Shown here in pieces: positions 55,557-62,270 of a stretch of 64,000 bases of DNA; the first letter of the stretch is position 1, and every line of letters begins with the position of its first letter. Position numbers and translations under genes: made by a program. Source of the DNA: CAVYGM01 sp963768025 (GTDB lineage Bacteria; Bacteroidota; Bacteroidia; Cytophagales; Spirosomataceae); assembly GCA_963768025.1 (NCBI GenBank), contig CAVYGM010000026.1, positions 124,001 to 188,000 on the forward strand. The letters are read 5' to 3'. The notes beneath the pieces are model-generated. The model ran no database searches. It was not told where the DNA came from and saw only the letters and a program-made list of their open reading frames with translations.

Positions 55557-56258
55557 GTGAATATAGAACCAACCCGGAAAACGAAGCTCAAAACATTTGT
55601 GGGCTGCCTGCTGGCAGCGGCGTTTTTTTGGTTGATGACGGCCCTGAATAAGGATAATTATTCCCTTCGCCTTGATTACCCGATCCGCTTTACCTATAAT
55701 GAATCCCTGTTTATTCCGGTACAGCCATTGCCCAAAATGGTATCGGTCAATGTATCGGGGGTAGGGTGGAACCTATTGCGGAAATCTTGGCTCAGTTTTG
55801 TGGAAAGGCCGGTGGAGTACACCATAGTCAACCCAATGAACGCGGATTTGATTAATTCCACCTCGTTGGCCGCCCAAATCAGCGACCACCTGCCTGACCT
55901 AAAAGTGAACTATGTGGTGGCCGATACCTTCGAGCTGGCCTTCGAGCGTCGGGTTACCCGCATTATTCCCCTGCGGGTGGATAGCGTGGACATCAATCTG
56001 AGACCCGGCTTTGTCATTTCCAGCCTGATCAATCTCTCCCCTTCTCTGATTTCCATTGAAGGCCCTGCCTCGCTCACCCGGCAGTATCCCGATACGATCC
56101 TGGTACGGGTGCCAGCCCGGAAAATTCAGAACAATTATGACGAGCTAATCCCGCTCAATGTGCCGTATCATCCCCTGGTGGAGCTCAGTCATTCGTCGGT
56201 GTTGGTTAGTTTTGAAGTGGCCCGCATCCTGAGGCCGCTTACTGCCCCAGCGCAATAA
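55557..56258 (+). CDS. YbbR-like domain protein
   Basis: A 233-residue membrane-anchored protein that begins with a GTG codon at 55557, since no upstream ATG in frame gives a better start and the next methionine lies inside the anchor. The span TFVGCLLAAAFFWLMTAL is followed by two YbbR-like beta domains (RLDYPIRFTYN, SVNVSGVGWNLL; later FVISSLINLSPSLISIEGP). In Firmicutes YbbR (CdaR) regulates the c-di-AMP cyclase CdaA. No cdaA is adjacent here, and the neighbours are yajC and coaE. It ends at 56258 and coaE starts at the next base. Confidence 0.78.
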   Translation: MNIEPTRKTKLKTFVGCLLAAAFFWLMTALNKDNYSLRLDYPIRFTYNESLFIPVQPLPKMVSVNVSGVGWNLLRKSWLSFVERPVEYTIVNPMNADLINSTSLAAQISDHLPDLKVNYVVADTFELAFERRVTRIIPLRVDSVDINLRPGFVISSLINLSPSLISIEGPASLTRQYPDTILVRVPARKIQNNYDELIPLNVPYHPLVELSHSSVLVSFEVARILRPLTAPAQ

Positions 56259-56870
56259 ATGAAAGCGTCTGGACCGATACAAGTTGGTGTCACCGGGGGG
56301 ATAGGCTCCGGTAAAAGTGTCGTTTGCCGGCTGTTTAATTGCCTGGGGATCCCGGTATATGAAGCCGACCAGCGGGCTAAATGGCTCACCAATCATGATC
56401 CGGAAATAAGGCAGGAGGTACTGGCATTGCTGGGTACCCAAGCCTACACCGCCAAGCAGGAATACAACCGCTCCTACGTGGCATCCAGGGTATTTAAAGA
56501 TCAGGTACTATTAGAAAAGCTTAATCAGATCATCCATCCCAAAGTGCACGAAGACACCCGGCTTTGGCTGGAGCAGCATGCCCACTTTCCCTACCTGATA
56601 AAGGAAGCTGCCCTGATGAAAAAAGCCGGTGACAGCAACACCCTCGACTATGTGGTGGTAGTATTAGCCCCAATGGACCTTCGGGTAGAGCGGATAAAAA
56701 AGCGGGATCCCTGGCGAAGCGAAGAAGAAATAAAGGAAATAATAAGCCGGCAAATACCGGATGAAGAGCGGCAGGGCCTGGCCGATTTCAGTGTATCGAA
56801 CGATGGTACTTCGGCCTTGATCCCACAAGTTCTACGCTTGCATGACTTCTTTACCCAGCCAACTCCTTAG
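56259..56870 (+). CDS. coaE: Dephospho-CoA kinase
   Basis: A 203-residue CoaE, last step of CoA synthesis (ATP-dependent 3'-phosphorylation of dephospho-CoA). The P-loop is GGIGSGKS at residues 13-20. IPVYEADQRAKWL contains the acidic catalytic segment, and INQIIHPKVHEDTR the conserved substrate-binding His-Pro region. It abuts the YbbR gene with no gap and ends one base from the convergent dnaX stop, leaving no room for a separate terminator. Confidence 0.95.
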   Translation: MKASGPIQVGVTGGIGSGKSVVCRLFNCLGIPVYEADQRAKWLTNHDPEIRQEVLALLGTQAYTAKQEYNRSYVASRVFKDQVLLEKLNQIIHPKVHEDTRLWLEQHAHFPYLIKEAALMKKAGDSNTLDYVVVVLAPMDLRVERIKKRDPWRSEEEIKEIISRQIPDEERQGLADFSVSNDGTSALIPQVLRLHDFFTQPTP

Positions 56871-56871
56871 A

Positions 56872-58647
56872 TCAAAAGTCGGTATCCAGACCTAGCGCTT
56901 TCTGCAATTCCATCAAATGCGGGTTCTTTTCCGCCATGAAACTGAATTTCTCAGCTGCGGTATAGGGCATCCTCTTCACATCCTGCGGCGCGACCCTGGG
57001 TTCCAAAGCGAGTTGGGGGGCCTGAATCCGCTTTTTCAGATGCCCCATCAAATCACTTTTCAGGGAAAGGAGGGTTTCTTGCTGCAAAATATTATCCAGG
57101 GCAATGTGAATCGTTTGGTTCGATAGCGAAAACTCCCGATTTAGCGTTATTTCCTCGGTAGTGGAGTTTCGGTCGACTTTTCTCCTTTCGGCAAATTCAT
57201 TCCAAACTAAGAGCACGTTTTCGTAGGATAAGTCCAGCTTACCGCCGATAGGAAGTACCTCATCTTCATATTGGGGGGAGGCTCGCTCGGGTGTTTTGTC
57301 GGAGGGAAGGCCCTGATGGAGGGATGGCGTGGCAATATGGGCCGTGGTTCGTAGCCGGCTACCGGCGGGGATCACCATTCCTGCCGGTTTGGTGGCAGGA
57401 ACCGGGGCAGCTACCTCCACCACAAGGACTTTTTCTGCCTGCTTCTCGTACACCGGCGTGGCTTCGGTGGAAAGGCTTACCCCAGGATCAACTTTTTTTT
57501 TTACATGCTCAGTCCCATTTTCAGATTCCGGGAGGTCTTGTAGGGACAGAATTTCCGGCAGCTTGGCCATTTTCATCAGGCAAAGCTCGACGTGTAGCCG
57601 CTGATTCTTGGAGGTTTTGTAATGGAGGTCGCACTGGCTACCCACACTCATGGCCGAAAGTAAAAAACTCATATCGGCCCGGTAGGATTGATCCAGATAC
57701 CGGGATTGGGCCATGTCAGACACTTCCAATAAAGAAATGGTTACCGGGTCCTTGCTCACCAGTAGGTTTCTGAAATGTTCCAAAAGCCCAATGACAAACA
57801 AATGTCCGTCAAACCCCTTCCGTACAATTTCATCAAATAAAAGGAGGGAATCCGAAATACTTCCCCGTAGCAAAGCATCGGTGATTTTGAAGTAATAATC
57901 GTAATCCAGGATGTGCAGGTTTTCTACGACATCGGTATAGGTTAGGGTATCGTTGGGCGAAAACGTCACGTTGAGGTCAAACATGGATAATGCATCCCGG
58001 AGCCCGCCATCGGCTTTTTGTCCGATCAGTTCCAGGGCTTCGCGTTCGGCCGTAATGCCTTCCTTTACAGCTATATCAGCCAAATGATCAGCAATAGCCC
58101 TTGATTGGATGCGATTGAAATCAAAGATCTGACAGCGGCTCAGAATCGTTGGCAGTATTTTGTGCTTTTCGGTGGTAGCCAGGATAAAAATCGCGTAACC
58201 GGGGGGCTCCTCCAGGGTTTTCAAAAAAGCATTAAAAGCCGCCGGCGAAAGCATGTGGACCTCATCAATAATATAGATTTTATATTTTCCGGTTTGGGGA
58301 GGATAGCGTACCTGATCAATCAGGTTTCGGATATCGTCTACAGAGTTATTGGAGGCAGCATCCAGTTCGTGAATGTTGAAGGAGGCATTGTTCTGAAAAC
58401 TCACGCAGGAGTCGCAGGCACCACAGGGTTCCACGTCGTCACTTAGGTTCTGACAATTAATGGTTTTTGCCAGAATTCGGGCACAGGTGGTTTTTCCGAC
58501 CCCGCGAGGACCGCAAAAGAGAAAAGCCTGGGCCAGGTGATTGGTTCTTATCGCATTTTTGAGGGTGGTGGTAATGTGCGATTGCCCCACTACCGAATCG
58601 AAGGTGATAGGACGGTACTTGCGGGCTGATACTACGAAATGCTCCAT
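56872..58647 (-). CDS. dnaX: DNA polymerase III subunit gamma/tau
   Basis: A 591-residue clamp-loader subunit, intact. AAA+ module: Walker A GPRGVGKT (residues 46-53), zinc cysteines Cys65, Cys75, Cys78 and Cys81, Walker B IYIIDEVHML, and the sensor 1 ILATTEKHKILPTILSRCQ. Residues from about 225 to 360 form the collar domain (domain III). The Pro/Ala/Glu-rich segment at 375-455 and the C-terminal domain correspond to tau. No obvious slippery A-run plus hairpin for gamma production was identified, though a run of A residues encodes KKK near residue 385. Confidence 0.95.
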   Translation of the reverse strand: MEHFVVSARKYRPITFDSVVGQSHITTTLKNAIRTNHLAQAFLFCGPRGVGKTTCARILAKTINCQNLSDDVEPCGACDSCVSFQNNASFNIHELDAASNNSVDDIRNLIDQVRYPPQTGKYKIYIIDEVHMLSPAAFNAFLKTLEEPPGYAIFILATTEKHKILPTILSRCQIFDFNRIQSRAIADHLADIAVKEGITAEREALELIGQKADGGLRDALSMFDLNVTFSPNDTLTYTDVVENLHILDYDYYFKITDALLRGSISDSLLLFDEIVRKGFDGHLFVIGLLEHFRNLLVSKDPVTISLLEVSDMAQSRYLDQSYRADMSFLLSAMSVGSQCDLHYKTSKNQRLHVELCLMKMAKLPEILSLQDLPESENGTEHVKKKVDPGVSLSTEATPVYEKQAEKVLVVEVAAPVPATKPAGMVIPAGSRLRTTAHIATPSLHQGLPSDKTPERASPQYEDEVLPIGGKLDLSYENVLLVWNEFAERRKVDRNSTTEEITLNREFSLSNQTIHIALDNILQQETLLSLKSDLMGHLKKRIQAPQLALEPRVAPQDVKRMPYTAAEKFSFMAEKNPHLMELQKALGLDTDF

Positions 58648-58683
58648 GGGTGCAAGTTACGGTTGGCGCTGCTTTTTTCAAAG

Positions 58684-59550
58684 CTACTTTTTCTCCACCA
58701 GTTTGTAAACCCTCACGTAATCTACCTCCATGCTTTGGGGAAAAATAGAATTATCTACTCCTTTTTGACCGCCCCAGTTACCCCCAACGGCCAGGTTGAG
58801 CAGAAGGTGCTGAGGTTTATCGAAGGGCCACTCCGCCCAGCCGTAGGTACGATCTTTCTGAAATCGGAAGTACTCCTTGCCATCCATCAGGAAGATGAGC
58901 AGGTCGGGCTTCCATTCGCAGGCGTACACGTGAAATTCCGAGGAGGCCGTCGGTACCGTTATTCGATTGCCTTTGTTGGTACCTATGGAATGGTTGAAGG
59001 CTTTGGTGTGAACATTGGCATGAACCACATTTTGATCAAACCCTACGTGTTCCATGATGTCCAATTCCCCGTTGTCGGGCCAATACTGGGTACCATAATC
59101 ACTCTGACTCGCCAGCATCCATATAGCCGGCCAGGTACCCACGCCCGTGGGAAGTTTGGCACGAATCTCCATTTTACCGTATAAAAAATCCCCCTTTCCC
59201 TTCGTTATCAGTCGAGCCGAGGAGTAGTTTCGGCTGTTGGAGGGTTCCTTGATGGCTTTAATCGTGAGGATCCCGTCCTTCACATAGGCATTTTCCAAAT
59301 TGTTGGTGTAGTTTTGCAATTCATTATTTCCCCAGCCGCTTCCCCCAAGATCGTAGCTCCATTTTGCCGGATCAGGTTTGCCGGTATAGTCAAAATCATC
59401 CTGCCAGGTAGGAGTTTCAGAAAAGGTATAGTCAATCAGTGGAGCAGGAAGGGCAGGGGGTAACACCGAAGCGGGAGGGAGGCTTTCACTAGTCTTGCAG
59501 GCAATACCTGAGAGTGTCGAAAGGAACAATACAAGAATTGGAATACGCAT
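58684..59550 (-). CDS. Glycoside hydrolase family 16 lipoprotein (beta-glucanase-like)
   Basis: About 288 residues from ATG 59550, which gives a tight lipoprotein signal (MRIPILVLFLSTLSGIAC). GH16 catalytic motif GELDIMEHVG has the nucleophile and acid/base Glu at about 162 and 167. WSYDLGGSGWGNNELQNYT and GTWPAIWMLASQSDYG line the cleft, as in laminarinase-type enzymes. It would cut beta-1,3(4)-glucan at the outer surface or periplasm. It is divergent from the GSCFA gene by 36 bases only. TATATTTG (minus-strand reading of 59579-59586) may be its -7 element. Confidence 0.9.
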   Translation of the reverse strand: MRIPILVLFLSTLSGIACKTSESLPPASVLPPALPAPLIDYTFSETPTWQDDFDYTGKPDPAKWSYDLGGSGWGNNELQNYTNNLENAYVKDGILTIKAIKEPSNSRNYSSARLITKGKGDFLYGKMEIRAKLPTGVGTWPAIWMLASQSDYGTQYWPDNGELDIMEHVGFDQNVVHANVHTKAFNHSIGTNKGNRITVPTASSEFHVYACEWKPDLLIFLMDGKEYFRFQKDRTYGWAEWPFDKPQHLLLNLAVGGNWGGQKGVDNSIFPQSMEVDYVRVYKLVEKK

Positions 59551-59586
59551 TTTTATCACGTGAATTAAAGATTAGATTCAAATATA

Positions 59587-60582
59587 ATGAAGTCTTTACA
59601 ACTTCGAACCGAGGTACCCATTAAATCACCCGATTGGAAAATCAGTTACCAAACCGGCGTGCTCACCATCGGGTCCTGTTTTGCGGATGTGTTGGGAAAT
59701 CAATTGGGTGCTTACAAATTCCCGGTGCTTTCAAATCCGTTGGGAACGATGTTCAACCCGTTTTCCATCGCAAAATTGCTGACGATGGCCCTCGAAAATG
59801 AAGCACCGAATGAAGAGTTATATACCCAAACCAAGGATGGCATTTGGCTGCACTACGATTTTCACTCTTCATTCTGGGCCACAAGTCGGGAACAATTAAC
59901 CCGCAAGATTGAGGAGGCTCTACACCAGGTACGAAATTTCCTGAATACTTCCCAGGTTCTGGTGCTTACCTTTGGTTCGGCCTACGTGTACCGCTACCGC
60001 CAAAACCTGGCCCTTGTGTCCAATTGCCACAAAACACCGCAGACCGAATTTGTGAAAGAATTGCTCAGTCCAGAACAACTCATGAAGGTGTGGATGACGC
60101 TGATTCCCACATTGCAGCGCTTTCGCCGGGTGATTTTAACGGTGAGTCCGGTCAGGCACACCCGTGATACCCTGCCGCTCAATCAGGTCAGTAAGTCAGT
60201 TTTGAGGCTTTTCTGTCACCGTTTATCGGAGCTGTATGGGAATGTAACGTACTTTCCCAGCTTTGAAATCATGATGGACGACCTCCGTGATTATCGCTTT
60301 TACGACGAGGATCTTATTCATCCCAACAAACTGGCCGAGGAATATATTTTCCAGATTTTTGCCAAAACGTACCTGGATCAGCCCACCATTGCCGTCATGG
60401 AAGAGTGGGAGGCCGTCCAAAAAATGATTGGCCATCGGCCTCAGCATGGATTTACCGCCAGCTACCGTACGCTTTTGCACACCATAAAGACCCGACTCGA
60501 GTACCTTTCGGAAACGATTCCGGTCCAGGAGGAATTGCGGGAAGTAGATACCCGATTGCGCGAATTTCCACCTAACTACTAA
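59587..60582 (+). CDS. GSCFA domain-containing protein
   Basis: A 331-residue cytosolic protein of the GSCFA family (SGNH-hydrolase-like). The name-giving motif is seen in LTIGSCFADVLGNQLG near residue 30; GTMFNPFSI follows, then VLTFGSAYVY, TVSPVRHTRDTLPLNQVSKS and EDLIHPNKLAEEYIF, which carries the terminal Asp-His pair expected of an SGNH-like triad. The biochemical role of the family is not established. Single gene, sharing a very short divergent promoter region with the GH16 gene. Confidence 0.88.
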   Translation: MKSLQLRTEVPIKSPDWKISYQTGVLTIGSCFADVLGNQLGAYKFPVLSNPLGTMFNPFSIAKLLTMALENEAPNEELYTQTKDGIWLHYDFHSSFWATSREQLTRKIEEALHQVRNFLNTSQVLVLTFGSAYVYRYRQNLALVSNCHKTPQTEFVKELLSPEQLMKVWMTLIPTLQRFRRVILTVSPVRHTRDTLPLNQVSKSVLRLFCHRLSELYGNVTYFPSFEIMMDDLRDYRFYDEDLIHPNKLAEEYIFQIFAKTYLDQPTIAVMEEWEAVQKMIGHRPQHGFTASYRTLLHTIKTRLEYLSETIPVQEELREVDTRLREFPPNY

Positions 60583-60669
60583 ACTCAAAGGAAGGGATTG
60601 GTGTTACCTTATTACACTACCAGGCAGGTTTTTGCCAGAAAATAAATTTAGGGAACGGACGACACTCGA

Positions 60670-61776
60670 ATGGGAGAATTTACAATAAATAAAGAAAAAA
60701 TACTCAAAGCCCTCAGTACGGTACAAGAGCCTGATCTGAAAAAGGATCTGGTGAGCCTGGGCATGATTACGGATATTGAAGTGGGAGTGAATCAGGTAAG
60801 TTTCACGGTAATCCTTACTACTCCTGCTTGTCCACTCAAAGAATTAATTCGGAACAGCTGCATTGACGCCATTCATACCCATCTCGATCCGGATATTGAA
60901 GTCCAGGTAAATCTTACGTCGAACGTCACTTCCGCCCGCAGCGGGGCCACGCTCATTCCCGGGGTTAAGAACGTGATTGCGATTGCCTCCGGAAAAGGGG
61001 GAGTGGGCAAATCGACGGTAACGGCTAACCTGGCCATGGCCTTGCACCGCTCCGGGGCGAAAGTCGGAATTATTGATGCCGATATCTACGGACCATCCAT
61101 GCCGCTGATGTTCGGGGCGGAGAACATGCAGCCTACCATTACGCCCAAAGACGGCAAGAACTATATCAATCCTATTCGTCAGTACGGGATCAAATTGATT
61201 TCCATCGGTTTTCTCACTCCCCCCGATAGCGCGGTGGTGTGGCGTGGGCCGATGGCTAGCCAGGCCCTAAAGCAATTTTTTGGCGATACCGATTGGGGTG
61301 AGCTGGACTACCTGCTCATTGACCTCCCTCCTGGTACCAGCGACATCCACCTGACCCTGGTTCAAACCGTACCCGTAACCGGAGCGGTGATCGTAACGAC
61401 TCCCCAAAAAGTGGCCCTGGCTGATGCCAACAAAGGACTGGCTATGTTCCGCCAACCCCAAATAAACGTTCCGATATTGGGGGTAATTGAGAATATGGCC
61501 TATTTTACCCCGGCAGAATTGCCCGAAAACCGCTACTATATTTTCGGCAAAGGGGGCGGAGCTACCCTGGCCGAACGCTACGACATCCCTATGTTGGGGC
61601 AGATACCCCTGGTGCAGAGTATTCGGGAGGCCGGAGATGAGGGCCGTCCGGCTATCATGGATTCCGATTCCCCGGTAGCCGATGCCTTCAGGGAAGCTGC
61701 CGAAGCCTTAGCCCAGCAGGTGGCGATTCGTAACGCCAAGGCAGATAAAACCAAAGTTGTGGAAGTTAGGGTGTAG
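60670..61776 (+). CDS. Mrp/NBP35 family Fe-S carrier ATPase (ApbC-like)
   Basis: A 368-residue P-loop ATPase. The N-terminal MIP18/DUF59 domain covers residues 1-90 (VQEPDLKKDLVSLGMI, TTPACPLKELIRNSC). The deviant Walker A is IASGKGGVGKSTV (108-115). DADIYGPSMPLMFG and IDLPPGTSDIHLTLVQ are switch motifs. The CxxC that binds the bridging Fe-S cluster in ApbC is not present after ENMAYFTPAELPENRYYIFG. It probably delivers Fe-S clusters together with the NifU-like protein encoded 65 bases downstream. Confidence 0.92.
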   Translation: MGEFTINKEKILKALSTVQEPDLKKDLVSLGMITDIEVGVNQVSFTVILTTPACPLKELIRNSCIDAIHTHLDPDIEVQVNLTSNVTSARSGATLIPGVKNVIAIASGKGGVGKSTVTANLAMALHRSGAKVGIIDADIYGPSMPLMFGAENMQPTITPKDGKNYINPIRQYGIKLISIGFLTPPDSAVVWRGPMASQALKQFFGDTDWGELDYLLIDLPPGTSDIHLTLVQTVPVTGAVIVTTPQKVALADANKGLAMFRQPQINVPILGVIENMAYFTPAELPENRYYIFGKGGGATLAERYDIPMLGQIPLVQSIREAGDEGRPAIMDSDSPVADAFREAAEALAQQVAIRNAKADKTKVVEVRV

Positions 61777-61840
61777 CCTATCCGGAGATAAGTTGGATTT
61801 TTCACGAATAAATTGCATTTTAGCGCATATAACCATAACA

Positions 61841-62104
61841 ATGACCACAGAAGAAAAAACAAGGATCGAAGGCTTGATTGAAAATGCACTGGATTCGGTT
61901 CGTCCCTACCTAGAGGCGGACGGAGGCAATGTCAAGCTGGCTGAGGTCACTGACGACCTGATTGTCAGATTGGAATTGATTGGGTCTTGTTTGACTTGCC
62001 CCATGAACGCCATGACCTTCCGCGCCGGCCTCGAAGAATCTATTCGAAGAAATGTACCCGGCGTTACGAAGGTAGAAGCCGTCAATGTACCCAGCTTGGT
62101 ATAA
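61841..62104 (+). CDS. NifU-like Fe-S scaffold protein (NifU C-terminal domain)
   Basis: An 87-residue single-domain protein. I chose ATG 61841 (MTTEEKTRIEGLIENAL), since an upstream in-frame codon would add sequence that is non-conserved. VRPYLEADGGNVKLAEV is the NFU-domain start and SCLTCPMN holds the cluster cysteines Cys50 and Cys53. It transiently carries a [4Fe-4S] cluster. The Mrp-like gene directly upstream is a natural partner. Confidence 0.93.
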   Translation: MTTEEKTRIEGLIENALDSVRPYLEADGGNVKLAEVTDDLIVRLELIGSCLTCPMNAMTFRAGLEESIRRNVPGVTKVEAVNVPSLV

Positions 62105-62134
62105 GCAGTAGCGCTTTCGTATTCTATTCAGTAG

Positions 62135-62180
62135 GCTCCCTACGGGTTTTGTAGACCTGTTGGGAGCTTTTGTTGTTTTT
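62135..62180 (+). terminator. Terminator after the NifU-like gene
   Basis: A GCTCCC/GGGAGC stem (62135-62140 with 62162-62167), extended inward by partial pairing, is followed by TTTTGTTGTTTTTTT. This is a clear rho-independent terminator for the mrp-nifU transcript. Confidence 0.75.
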
Positions 62181-62270
62181 TTGGTACTTTAACCAAAAGT
62201 TGGAGAACCTGCTTTTCATAATCCGGCCCTTCCCCTTATCTTGCGAATTGGTCCTAAAATAGCGTAATTT

